Positions 7,579 to 15,421 of a stretch of 64,000 bases of DNA are shown piece by piece. Within the stretch, counting starts at the first letter, position 1, and each line of letters opens with the position of its first letter. The notes beneath the pieces are model-generated. The model was not told where the DNA came from and did no database searches. It worked only from the letters and a program-made list of their open reading frames with translations. Source of the DNA: Lachnospiraceae bacterium (lineage in GTDB: Bacteria > Bacillota > Clostridia > Lachnospirales > Lachnospiraceae); the NCBI GenBank assembly GCA_910576385.1, contig CAJTIR010000002.1:1-64000 (forward strand), written 5' to 3'. A program made the translations under genes and the position numbers.

Positions 7579-8355
7579 TTACAGTTCTTTTTTAGGCACA
7601 TACTCCTGCCCATTCCAGAATACTCCAGAACCCTGCTCCTGATCAAGCTCCCCGTTTAATTCTCTGTAAAAATTCACACTGGTCTGCATCATATAAGGTG
7701 TTACCCAGAGCATTCCAATCCCACAGGAGAGCATCCCCAGCAAACTCAGACCAATAAAACTCAAATTGATGTAAAAATAGCGGCCCTTGTTGCCTTCCAT
7801 CATTTCCACACTTCTGTGATACGCCTCCATCACACTCATATCACTGTGATCTACCATCAACATAAACATCTGTGACATGCGCAGGGCAATCAATACCAAA
7901 GCCGCCATACCTGCAAGATACAAAATTACTCCTATGATCGCCGCCAGCACAATTCCAGTTGTGATTCCCACGGACAAACAGATTGCTCCTGGCAGCATAC
8001 AGATCACTTCTACACAAACCAAAAACAGAAACCCCAAAATATATCGTTCTGGTCTTCTAGTAAATTCTGAGAACATCATTCCTATTGATGATTCCTGATT
8101 TCTGGCAAATCCAAAATACATCCTGATAATGCCACACTGCAAAATCATGGAAACTGCTGTCACAATCACCGTAGCAATTGAATATGTTACCATCTGCACC
8201 ATACCCATCCCACTGAGCACAAGTAAAAAATAAAATGGCATCAATATCGCAGATGTGAGCAATCCAACCAACAAATTTGCACCAATGGCAAGCCCCCAGC
8301 GGCCATTTAAATGTTCTCTTGACAATCGTTTTAACTCTGCTGATGTATGTCTCAT
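7579..8355 (-). CDS. DUF975 family membrane protein
   Basis: The 258-residue protein has about six transmembrane segments and the DUF975 hallmarks: an N-terminal motif with LKRLSREHLNGRWG just before the first helix and a conserved cytosolic segment around SVMEAYHRSVEMMEGNKG. I chose ATG 8355, which begins one base after the TAA of the upstream gene; the earlier in-frame TTG at 8376 lies inside that gene. The two genes are thus translationally coupled. The molecular function of DUF975 proteins is not known. Confidence 0.85.
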   Translation of the reverse strand: MRHTSAELKRLSREHLNGRWGLAIGANLLVGLLTSAILMPFYFLLVLSGMGMVQMVTYSIATVIVTAVSMILQCGIIRMYFGFARNQESSIGMMFSEFTRRPERYILGFLFLVCVEVICMLPGAICLSVGITTGIVLAAIIGVILYLAGMAALVLIALRMSQMFMLMVDHSDMSVMEAYHRSVEMMEGNKGRYFYINLSFIGLSLLGMLSCGIGMLWVTPYMMQTSVNFYRELNGELDQEQGSGVFWNGQEYVPKKEL

Positions 8356-8356
8356 C

Positions 8357-8908
8357 TTAAAAACGCTCCATTTCAAATTCTTCTAACGGCCTCGCCGCAT
8401 AATCAATACTGCGTCCCCTCACTGCATTTTCCTTGAGTTTGCGTTGATTTTCTGCATAAGGATCCGCAGGATATTTAATTTTGGTGGATGTAGTCCCCCC
8501 AGAGACATAATTTTTACCGCATTCTGGGCAGACAGCCGTCTGAATACGGACAGAGACAGAGAGTACCTCTCCGTCTTTCTGCGCTGCCTCGGAATAGGCA
8601 TTCGCCACATGTTCCTGCTCGTGGGCACGCACACGGCTTCCCGCAGATTCTGGAGATATATGGGTGGCTGCCTTAAAAGATACATTCTCATCAGAACCAT
8701 CTTGATACTTTCGTTTCTCACAAGTCTCACATTTCTCTCCTGGATCCTTCTTGCCAAAACGCCCCTTTTCTTCTTTTGCTTCCTCGCTGCCCTGTACGGA
8801 ATCCCCAGCCTCTTTGCTGCCTTGCGGCTCTCCGGCTGTATATGTATTCTCATATACATTGTTTAAACCAGTATAACTGGGATTGATTCCCACCATAAAG
8901 CCTGCCAT
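8357..8908 (-). CDS. Putative HExxH metalloprotease-like protein with Cys pairs
   Basis: The 183-residue protein contains VRAHEQEHV, an HExxH zinc-protease motif in the setting seen in SprA/CJM1_0395-type putative metalloproteases. It also has two Cys pairs, CETCEK before the motif and CPECGK after it, suggesting a structural zinc. The N-terminus is polar and low in complexity, with no signal peptide. ATG 8908 has GGAG nine bases upstream; a TTG at 8962 would extend it but falls in a hairpin. It is coupled to the DUF975 membrane protein downstream. The substrate is unknown, and the third zinc ligand is not identified. Confidence 0.65.
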   Translation of the reverse strand: MAGFMVGINPSYTGLNNVYENTYTAGEPQGSKEAGDSVQGSEEAKEEKGRFGKKDPGEKCETCEKRKYQDGSDENVSFKAATHISPESAGSRVRAHEQEHVANAYSEAAQKDGEVLSVSVRIQTAVCPECGKNYVSGGTTSTKIKYPADPYAENQRKLKENAVRGRSIDYAARPLEEFEMERF

Positions 8909-8942
8909 GCCAAACACTCCTTCCCAACTCTCAGATATGTAA

Positions 8943-8968
8943 CCCCCATTGCCTCTGGACAATGGGGG
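8943..8968. repeat. Strong hairpin in the leader of the metalloprotease-like gene
   Basis: CCCCCATTG (8943-8951) pairs with CAATGGGGG (8960-8968) with an 8-base loop. On the minus strand it lies 35 bases before the start codon and has no T run. On the plus strand a loose T stretch follows. It may be a leader structure or a degraded terminator. Confidence 0.6.
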
Positions 8969-9140
8969 CTGTGTTTAAATTAGTTCGAGTATAGCATAAA
9001 TTTTTCCTTTTGACAACCGAGAAAATAACCATTATACTTCATATCAGGAGGAAGCGGTTACTACTCACAAGTAAACTTGAAAACAATGACAGGGACTATA
9101 TTACAAATCTTAAACAGAAACAGTAACCACGAATACCATT

Positions 9141-9587
9141 ATGAGACAACGTGAAAAAGAAGAAACCGCATTATTTTATATTGGATGGTCGCTGCTCTTT
9201 ATCGGCGGCATCTTGTGGCTAATATATCAGCTCTTTCCGATCCCTTTTTCCAAGCTGCTGCTTCCCTGCCTGGTAAACAGTACTTTCGGATTATACTGTC
9301 CAGGATGCGGCGGTACACGCGCCGTGGCCGCACTTCTACATGGAGATTTGATCACTTCCTTTCTCTGCCACCCACTTGTGCCCTATGCGGCCATCGGCGG
9401 CGGCTGGTTTTTGCTCAGTCAGTCTGTGGAACGACTTTCCAGACACCGCATGAAAATCGGGTTAAAATACCGAGACAGTTATATCTGGGCAGCCCTTGGC
9501 ATCTTGATTATAAACTTTGTGATTAAAAATCTATTATTGGTCATTTGGGGCATTGATTTACTGGAAGGTATTTCACTCAACTTATAG
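9141..9587 (+). CDS. DUF2752 domain membrane protein
   Basis: The 148-residue protein has three to four hydrophobic segments and the diagnostic CPGCGGTRA motif (about residues 53-61) followed by a short amphipathic helix with HG, the signature of DUF2752. The family is found in many Bacteroidetes and Firmicutes with no assigned activity; the Cys pair and Arg may bind a metal or lipid. The gene is alone between the metalloprotease-like gene and a decayed surface-protein fragment. The ribosome binding site upstream is weak. Confidence 0.8.
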   Translation: MRQREKEETALFYIGWSLLFIGGILWLIYQLFPIPFSKLLLPCLVNSTFGLYCPGCGGTRAVAALLHGDLITSFLCHPLVPYAAIGGGWFLLSQSVERLSRHRMKIGLKYRDSYIWAALGILIINFVIKNLLLVIWGIDLLEGISLNL

Positions 9588-9632
9588 CTTTTGCCATGCC
9601 CAATGGCATGATGTGGTGCCTTTTGTTATTGT

Positions 9633-10088
9633 TTACTTCTTTACTGTCACCTTACAGGTTGCCTTCTTGCCGCTTGAGGTTCTCACTGTAATCACAGCTC
9701 TGCCTTTTTTGACTGCTGTCACCTTTCCAAATTGATCGACCTTGGCAATTTTTTTGTTCGAAGTTTTCCATGTCAGCATATCCGTAGAATTTTTTGGCGA
9801 CATAGTGGCTTTCAGATTCAGCGTCTTTTTCACCTTCAGGATCACAGACTTTCTGTTTAATTTCACTTTTTTAGATTTCTTAGGTTTGGAGACAACGTAT
9901 ACTTTTACATATCTGTTTCGTGTTTAAGGAAACCTTTGAAGATGGGACTTTCACTGTCACAGTGCAAGTATCTTTTTTATCCCCTGCCCTTGCGGTAATA
10001 ATTGTTTGCCCTGCTTTCTTGGCAATGACTCTTCCATTGCTTACAGATGCCTTCTGTGGCTGGCTCCCAAATGACTGCTTCCATATTA
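9633..10088 (-). pseudogene. Broken Ig-like (BIG2) surface-protein fragment
   Basis: Two Ig-like repeats of the bacterial BIG2 type can be read on the minus strand but in different frames. The upstream part has SNGRVIAKKAGQTIITA and ends in TCTVTVKVP; the downstream part has KPKKSKKVKLNRKSV, then WKTSNKKIAKVDQFGKVTA and TCKVTVKK with a stop. A frameshift lies between them near 9900-9930. The N-terminal part of the gene is absent: the fragment starts right at the 3' end of the phosphoglycerate-mutase-like gene. The frame open from 9866 has no ribosome binding site. This is a remnant, not a working gene. Confidence 0.8.
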
Positions 10089-10090
10089 TT

Positions 10091-11293
10091 CTATTTTTGA
10101 ATTAGATAATCAATCATCTCACAGCCCTTTGCAATATGGTTGCCAGACTGCTGCGCCTCTTTCTCATTGTATTTCCAGGTACGATCTTCGATTTTTGTAC
10201 TGTCATAGAGAAGATAGGGCACATCATCACTGGTATGGGTGCGAATACTGATTGGTGTGGGATGATCTGGCATCACCAGCATACGGAAATCTTCTTCTGC
10301 TTGTTCCAATCCTGCTTTGATCGGCGCAATCACACGCTGATCAAGATACTGAATTGCCTCCACCTTACGCTCCACACTGCCCTGATGTCCCATCTCGTCC
10401 GGCGCTTCCACATGGACATAGACAAAATCATACCCTTCTTTTGTCAACACATCCACGGCCGCCTGAGCCTTGCCCTCATAATTGGTATGCAGCCCGCCAT
10501 TGGCTCCCTCCACAATAATATTTTTCATAGAAGCGCCCACTGCAATTCCTTTTAATAAATCTACGGCTGACACCATAGCACCCCGCAAACCAGTTTTCTC
10601 CTGAAAAGAAGACAATGCTGGACGGGTGCCCGCTCCCCAAAACCAACAGGAATTGGCAGGATTTAAGCCTTTCTGTTTACGTTCCTTATTGATTGGATGC
10701 TCTGACAAGATTTGATAGCTCTTTTTCATCATCTCACGAAGCAAAACGTCCTGTGGAAGATACTGGCTAATGGTCTGCCCCAGCACATCATGAGGCGGCG
10801 TCAATTCCTGTACCTGCCCCTTCTCCCAGATCAACAGATGACGGTAACTGGTCCCCACATAAAATTTATATATTTCTGTCTCCAGTTCCTTTTTCACAGC
10901 TTCAATTAAAACTGCAGCGTCCTCTGTGGATATTTCGCCTGAGCTGTGGTCTAAAATCTTTTTATCTTCATATCTTTCCTCTTCCTCTGAGAGTGTCACC
11001 AGATTACAGCGCAGAGAAACATCCGTACCTTTCATATCTACGCCAATGCTAAGCGCTTCCAACGGCGACCGACCAGAATAGTAAACCTTTGGGTCATAGC
11101 CCAACACGGACAGATTTGCCGTATCACTTCCCGGTGACATCCCATCTGGGATTGTGTGTACAGTGCCAATCTCACCTGCCGCTGCCAGTTGATCCATATT
11201 TGGTGTCTTGGCATATTCCAGGGGCGTCATACCCTGTAATTCTTCCAAAGGACGATCTGCCATCCCGTCTCCTAGTACAATAATATATTTCAT
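10091..11293 (-). CDS. apgM: ApgM-type phosphoglycerate mutase homologue, proposed homoserine kinase
   Basis: The 400-residue protein belongs to the cofactor-independent, archaeal-type phosphoglycerate mutase family of the alkaline phosphatase fold. Metal and nucleophile motifs are visible: LGDGMADRPL at the N-terminus, SPGSDTANLSVLGY with the nucleophilic Ser near residue 60, and PDHPTPI near the C-terminus. Bacterial members next to threonine genes are annotated as proposed homoserine kinases; here the gene follows hom and pheB, and no GHMP-type thrB is present. I chose ATG 11293, nine bases after AAGGTGG. A hairpin terminator sits between hom and this gene, so it may have reduced or separate expression. 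Confidence 0.88.
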   Translation of the reverse strand: MKYIIVLGDGMADRPLEELQGMTPLEYAKTPNMDQLAAAGEIGTVHTIPDGMSPGSDTANLSVLGYDPKVYYSGRSPLEALSIGVDMKGTDVSLRCNLVTLSEEEERYEDKKILDHSSGEISTEDAAVLIEAVKKELETEIYKFYVGTSYRHLLIWEKGQVQELTPPHDVLGQTISQYLPQDVLLREMMKKSYQILSEHPINKERKQKGLNPANSCWFWGAGTRPALSSFQEKTGLRGAMVSAVDLLKGIAVGASMKNIIVEGANGGLHTNYEGKAQAAVDVLTKEGYDFVYVHVEAPDEMGHQGSVERKVEAIQYLDQRVIAPIKAGLEQAEEDFRMLVMPDHPTPISIRTHTSDDVPYLLYDSTKIEDRTWKYNEKEAQQSGNHIAKGCEMIDYLIQK

Positions 11294-11350
11294 CTTCTTT
11301 TCCACCTTTCTAATCAATCCAAAATGGACGATCCCACGTTTTTCTATTGT

Positions 11351-11369
11351 AATCCTGCAAAACAGGATT
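11351..11369 (+). repeat. Small hairpin before the apgM gene
   Basis: AATCCTG (11351-11357) pairs with CAGGATT (11363-11369), followed on the plus strand by a T run. It resembles the neighbouring CCCGC/GCGGG terminator in layout and may be its decayed twin or a weak plus-strand terminator. Confidence 0.4.
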
Positions 11370-11412
11370 TTTCGCCGCAATGCGATCATTGTTTATTATC
11401 CGATAAGATAAT

Positions 11413-11437
11413 AAAAATCCCGCAAAGCGGGATTTTT
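11413..11437. terminator. Terminator after hom
   Basis: AAAAATCCCGC pairs with GCGGGATTTTT around a 3-base loop, three bases after the hom stop codon. T runs on both sides make it bidirectional. It divides hom from the apgM gene. Confidence 0.85.
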
Positions 11438-11439
11438 GC

Positions 11440-12642
11440 TTACACTACACGGATCCTCTGTTTGATATTCTTCAATGCAGCCGCTCTCTCCTCATAGGCT
11501 TCTTCTGTCATCACCTCAGTGAGAAACCCAAGTTCTCCAGCTATTTCTGGCACTTCTACAAACTGCACTTCACCAAATACTGCTTTTACCTGCTCTTGAT
11601 TCTCTGAAGTCCTCACAAAAAATCGGCTCTGTGCCTTCTTATAATCTACCAAGTCTATCTTCCCTGAGCTCCAAGAAATTAAAATATTCTTGTGCAGGTG
11701 CTTGGCAATATCCACAATATCAGCAACAACCGCGCTCGCAGTAGGGAGTTTACCGGCTCCGCTCCCATAGAACATGGCATCTCCCAGCACATTGCCATGT
11801 ACAAAAATGGCGTTAAACACATCGTTGACACTGTACAAAGGATGCTGCTGAGACAGCATAAAGGGCGCTACCATCGCACAATAACCCTCCTCGGTCTTTC
11901 TGCTGGTGGCAAGAAGTTTAATCACGCTGCCCATTGCCTTGGCATATTTAATATCATCCGCCGTGATCTTCGTAATTCCTTCTGTATAAATATCCTCAAA
12001 ATCTACCTGCTGCCCACAAACTAGTGATGTGAGGATTGCAATCTTTCTGCAGGCATCATATCCTTCAATATCCGCTGTCGGATCTGCCTCCGCATAGCCT
12101 CTTGACTGTGCGTCTTTTAATACATCCTCAAACTCCAAGCCCTCAAAAGTCATCTTGCTGAGCATATAATTAGTTGTCCCATTTAAAATTCCTGTGATCT
12201 CCTCAATCTCGTCTGCGGTCAGAGAAGAATTTAAGGGACGGATAATTGGAATGCCGCCGCCAACACTCGCCTCAAACAAGAAATTAATACTCTGCTGCTT
12301 GGCAATGGCAATCAATTCTGCACCGTGCTTCGCCACCAGTGCTTTGTTGGAGGTGGTCACATTTTTGCCGGCGAGCAAGGCTCTTTTTACAAAGGTATAG
12401 GCCGGTTCCACACCCCCCATCGCTTCCACCACTACCTGAATCTCTGGATCTTCTGCAATCACATTGTAATCATGGATCACTTTATCTTCCATAGGATCTC
12501 CTGGAAAATCCCGCAAATCCAAGATATATTTTACTTCAATCTCATCACCTGCACGCTTGGCAATGCTCTCTCTGTTGGTGTGTAACACTTCCACCACACC
12601 AGAACCAATTGTTCCATAACCTAAAATCGCTATCTTAATCAT
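11440..12642 (-). CDS. hom: Homoserine dehydrogenase
   Basis: The 400-residue enzyme reduces aspartate semialdehyde to homoserine with NAD(P)H, the branch point to threonine and methionine. The Rossmann motif GYGTIGSGVV is at residues 8-17. The NKALVAKHG block, the FEASVGGGIPII active-site block and EGYDACRKIAIL with its Asp-Lys pair are all present. It is about 30 residues shorter than forms with a full C-terminal ACT domain, but a short ACT-like tail (FVRTSE onward) remains. It follows the pheB-like ACT gene by four bases, and a terminator follows it. Feedback control could be shared with that separate ACT protein. Confidence 0.96.
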   Translation of the reverse strand: MIKIAILGYGTIGSGVVEVLHTNRESIAKRAGDEIEVKYILDLRDFPGDPMEDKVIHDYNVIAEDPEIQVVVEAMGGVEPAYTFVKRALLAGKNVTTSNKALVAKHGAELIAIAKQQSINFLFEASVGGGIPIIRPLNSSLTADEIEEITGILNGTTNYMLSKMTFEGLEFEDVLKDAQSRGYAEADPTADIEGYDACRKIAILTSLVCGQQVDFEDIYTEGITKITADDIKYAKAMGSVIKLLATSRKTEEGYCAMVAPFMLSQQHPLYSVNDVFNAIFVHGNVLGDAMFYGSGAGKLPTASAVVADIVDIAKHLHKNILISWSSGKIDLVDYKKAQSRFFVRTSENQEQVKAVFGEVQFVEVPEIAGELGFLTEVMTEEAYEERAAALKNIKQRIRVV

Positions 12643-12646
12643 GATG

Positions 12647-13090
12647 TCACTCCCTGGCTAATATTTTTAAATAATGAATCCCTTCCTGCTGCTCTATATT
12701 TTCTACCATCTGAGACACATTTTTCGTATCGGGCAGTACATCCACACTCAAAGTAAGAGATGCAATCCCATTGACTGGTATACTCTGATGAATCGTCAGA
12801 ATATTGGCGTGAAAATCTGCCACAATCTGTAATACCAGGGACAAAAGCCCTGGCTCATCATCCATCTGAATGACCATTGTAATCGTCTTTCCCTTAGCAT
12901 TATCGTGAAATGGAAAAATGTCGTCCTTGTACTTATAAAAAGAACTGCGGCTGATACCCACCAAATCAGTTGCCTCCTGTACGGATTCCGCGCGGCCAGA
13001 TTCCAGAAGTTTCTTGGCTTCCACCACTTTTAACAATACTTCTGGGACAGCTTTTTTCTTTAAAACAAAATATTTTGTCTTCTCCTCCAT
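12647..13090 (-). CDS. pheB: ACT domain protein, PheB/UPF0735 family
   Basis: The 147-residue protein has an N-terminal helical part with a helix-turn-helix-like stretch (EATDLVGISRSSFYKYKD) and a C-terminal ACT domain (GLLSLVLQIVADFHANILTIHQ). ACT domains bind amino acids. PheB-type proteins are commonly found before hom and are thought to sense an amino acid, but their partner is not established. I chose ATG 13090, directly after GGAGGCAGT; an upstream ATG at 13150 lies inside a hairpin. The gene overlaps no other and forms a tight unit with hom (four-base gap). Confidence 0.88.
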   Translation of the reverse strand: MEEKTKYFVLKKKAVPEVLLKVVEAKKLLESGRAESVQEATDLVGISRSSFYKYKDDIFPFHDNAKGKTITMVIQMDDEPGLLSLVLQIVADFHANILTIHQSIPVNGIASLTLSVDVLPDTKNVSQMVENIEQQEGIHYLKILARE

Positions 13091-13114
13091 ACTGCCTCCG
13101 GTTTGTTTGCCTAC

Positions 13115-13162
13115 AAAAAACAAATGTGCTCTCTGGAAAGATATTAGCACATTTGTTTTTTT
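13115..13162. terminator. Terminator or attenuator between prfB and pheB
   Basis: ACAAATGTGCT (13120-13130) pairs with AGCACATTTGT (13146-13156), flanked by A and T runs on both sides. On the minus strand it ends prfB transcription but also lies in the leader of pheB-hom, 25 bases before the start codon, so it could act as an attenuator. No leader peptide rich in Thr or Ile was evident. Confidence 0.75.
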
Positions 13163-13202
13163 AATGCAAGCTCTTTTTCATCTAAAATCCCACACTCAGT
13201 TG

Positions 13203-14322
13203 CTATTTCTCCGCCCCTGAGAGATTCTTCCATTTCAGATAAGCATTGATAAACAGATCCAATTTTCCATCCATCACACTGTCCACATTTCCGGTCTCTG
13301 CATTGGTACGATGATCTTTTACCATAGTATAAGGCTGCATCACATAGGAACGGATCTGATTTCCCCAGCCAATTTCTGAAACCTCACCGCGAATATCTGC
13401 CGCCTTCTTTTCGTTTTCCTCTTGTTTGAGAAGATACAGCTTGGCCTTTAACATTTGCATAGCCTTGTCCTTGTTCATATGCTGAGAACGCTCATTTTGA
13501 CACTGAACCACAATCCCTGTGGGAAGGTGAGTGATACGAATTGCCGATGAGGTTTTATTGATATGCTGTCCTCCAGCTCCGCTGGAGCGATAAGTATCAA
13601 TCCGAAGCTCATCATCTTTGACTTCAATATCTAGATCTTTCTCAATATCTGGCATTACATCACAGGAGGCAAATGACGTCTGCCGTTTTCCTGCGGCATT
13701 AAATGGTGATATACGCACCAGACGATGAACCCCCTTTTCCGATTTTAAATATCCATAAGCATTCTCTCCCTGTACTTCAAAAGTAATGGATTTAATGCCT
13801 GCTTCATCGCCATCCAGAGAATCCAATACTTCCACAGTAAAGCCTTTATCCTCTGCCCAGCGCTTATACATCCGGTACAACATACTGTTCCAGTCGCAAG
13901 ACTCAGTACCGCCAGCCCCTGCATGGAGAGAAACAATGGCATTTTCGCCGTCATATTCCCCTGACAACAATGTTTTTATACGGATAGATTCAAAAGTTTC
14001 CTCAAACTCCTCAAGCGCTTCTTGAATTTCGGGAATCAGGGATGCGTCATTCTCCTCATAACCCATTTCCAATAGAGTTTCGATATCTTCAAACTGCTGC
14101 GATAGATGGGCATACGTCTCCACATCATCCTTAAGGCTCTTTAGCTGTTTCATTTTGATTTGAGACGCTTCTGTGTCATCCCAAAAATCTGGCGCTTCCA
14201 TTTCCCGTTCTAATTCCTGGATTCGTTGCTCTTTATTAGCCAGGTCAAAGTGAATCCCTCACTTCCACTAACGGTTCCTTGTATGTGTTCAAAGTTGTCT
14301 TGAACTGGTCTAATTCAACCAT
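13203..14322 (-). CDS. prfB: Peptide chain release factor 2 with programmed +1 frameshift
   Basis: RF2 ends translation at UGA and UAA. Translation starts at ATG 14322 (after GAGGTGACACA), reads 25 codons to the in-frame TGA at 14247-14245, and must shift +1 at CTT-TGA-C to continue through DLANKEQR to the end. The Shine-Dalgarno-like AGGGA that stimulates the shift is present just upstream. The main frame has the SPF stop-recognition tripeptide (RISPFNAAG) and the GGQ hydrolysis motif (SGAGGQHINK). The full product is about 372 residues, normal for RF2. A caller that ignores the shift gives a start at 14201 and loses about 40 residues. Confidence 0.97.
14245..14256 (-). promoter_or_regulatory. 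RF2 recoding site (CTTTGAC slippery stop)
   Basis: On the minus strand AGGGATTCA is followed by CTTTGAC; the TGA is at 14247-14245. Low RF2 slows recognition of UGA and favours the +1 shift, giving autoregulation. Confidence 0.9.
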
Positions 14323-14404
14323 TGTGTCACCTCTTTCTATTTCAAATTCTGGCTTCCATTATAAGGGTTTCCTTCGATTGCGTCAATAATCAGTTTGCTG
14401 TTCC

Positions 14405-14428
14405 ATATTTAGATAAATTTCTAAATAC
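14405..14428. promoter_or_regulatory. SdpR-type operator, upstream copy
   Basis: The 24-bp sequence contains TATTTAGA and TCTAAATA as an inverted repeat with a 6-base centre, just before the -35 box. An identical copy lies 56 bp downstream. The dyad fits a dimeric ArsR-type repressor. Confidence 0.75.
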
Positions 14429-14431
14429 TAT

Positions 14432-14460
14432 TTGACAACAACTTTAAACTGTTTTACAAT
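14432..14460 (+). promoter_or_regulatory. Sigma-A promoter of the sdpR operon
   Basis: Consensus TTGACA (14432-14437) and TACAAT (14455-14460) have a 17-base spacer, and identical dyads flank them on both sides. Confidence 0.88.
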
Positions 14461-14484
14461 ATATTTAGATAAATTTCTAAATAC
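14461..14484. promoter_or_regulatory. SdpR-type operator, downstream copy
   Basis: This copy is identical over 24 bp to 14405-14428 and starts directly after the -10 box, covering the transcription start. Two dimers bound here would block RNA polymerase; the 56-bp spacing is not a whole number of 10.5-bp helical turns but is near 5.3. Confidence 0.75.
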
Positions 14485-14502
14485 CATTGGGAGGTGTCAA
14501 TT

Positions 14503-14793
14503 ATGGGGTTTGCAGAAACTTTTAAAGCCCTGTCAGACACAGCACGGCGTGATATTCTGGTTCTGTTAAAACAGGAACGATTGTCTGCAGGAGAAATTGG
14601 AAATCATTTTGATATGACAGGCGCAACCATTTCGTATCACTTGAGCATTTTGAAAAAGGCAGGGTTGGTGTACGAACAGCGGGAGAAAAATTTTATTTAC
14701 TATGAACTGAATACTTCAGTGGTGGAAGAAGTTATGTTGTGGCTGTCAGATTTGAAAGGAGGACAAAAGAATGGAAAAATGGAAGAAAAATAA
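14503..14793 (+). CDS. ArsR-family repressor, SdpR-like
   Basis: The 96-residue winged-helix protein has the ArsR layout: FKALSDTARRDIL at the N-terminus, recognition helix region GATISYHLSILKKAGLV, and the wing VYEQREKNFIYYELN. It lacks the ELCVC metal-binding box and instead matches SdpR-type autorepressors that control SdpI immunity genes in Bacillus. I chose ATG 14503, eight bases after GGAGG; the earlier GTG overlaps that site. It overlaps sdpI by 23 bases. In the Bacillus model the membrane protein SdpI sequesters SdpR when the SdpC toxin is present. Identical dyads around the promoter support autorepression. Confidence 0.88.
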   Translation: MGFAETFKALSDTARRDILVLLKQERLSAGEIGNHFDMTGATISYHLSILKKAGLVYEQREKNFIYYELNTSVVEEVMLWLSDLKGGQKNGKMEEK

Positions 14794-15421
14794 GCGCTTT
14801 ATCATACTTACAAGTTTAATTACTTTATTGCCTATGATGGCGGGAATCTTTTTGTGGCAAAAACTACCAGACCAGATGGCCACGCACTTTGATTTTCAAA
14901 ATGTGCCAAATGGATGGAGCAGCAAAACATTTGCTGTTTTTGGTCTTCCCCTGTTTATTCTTGCCGGACATCTATTTTGTACATTTTACACCTCCGCAGA
15001 TCCAAAAAGACAACATATCAATGACAAATTATATCGATTGGTACTTTTGCTCTGTCCAGCCATTTCTGTGATCTGTGGCATTGCAATCTATGGATATGCA
15101 TTGAATTTTAAATTTGACATGGGACTTTTTTCAAAACTGTTTATAGGCTTACTCTTTCTTGTAATCGGAAATTACCTGCCCAAATGCAAACAAAATTATA
15201 CCGTTGGCATAAAACTTCCCTGGACATTGGATAATGAAGATAATTGGAATTATACACATCGGTTTGCAGGCTGGCTGTGGGTATTCACGGGATTATTTTT
15301 TATCCTAGCTTCCCTGATCAATCTAACATATACCTGGATCTTACCCGCTGCGACGATTGCGGCTGCATTCGTCCCCTGTATCGTTTCTTTTCTATATTAT
15401 CAAAAGCAGAAAAAATTATGA
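14771..15421 (+). CDS. SdpI-family membrane protein
   Basis: The 216-residue protein has six predicted transmembrane helices and the DUF1648/SdpI signatures: PDQMATHFDFQNVPNGWSSK after the first helix, and GIKLPWTLDNEDNWNYTHRFAGW (central motif, about residues 146-168), which SdpI proteins conserve. In Bacillus subtilis SdpI is both the immunity protein against the SdpC toxin and the signal that relieves SdpR. No sdpC-like toxin gene is seen here, so this may serve against foreign toxins or sense envelope stress. Its start overlaps sdpR and its stop overlaps the next start (ATGA), giving a coupled operon. Confidence 0.88.
   Translation: MEKWKKNKRFIILTSLITLLPMMAGIFLWQKLPDQMATHFDFQNVPNGWSSKTFAVFGLPLFILAGHLFCTFYTSADPKRQHINDKLYRLVLLLCPAISVICGIAIYGYALNFKFDMGLFSKLFIGLLFLVIGNYLPKCKQNYTVGIKLPWTLDNEDNWNYTHRFAGWLWVFTGLFFILASLINLTYTWILPAATIAAAFVPCIVSFLYYQKQKKL

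Noticed and set aside
8419-8866. Two long open frames, one on each strand, overlapping the metalloprotease-like gene
   Set aside because: The chosen frame has HExxH, Cys pairs and a ribosome binding site, and it couples to the next gene. The others have none of these.
9185-9526. Second plus-strand frame inside the DUF2752 gene
   Set aside because: The overlapping frame at 9141-9587 carries the CPGCGGTRA motif; this one shows no family features.
12643-13202. T-box or threonine/lysine riboswitch before pheB-hom
   Set aside because: The spacer holds a single hairpin. No T-box or specifier-loop features and no known aptamer consensus were seen.
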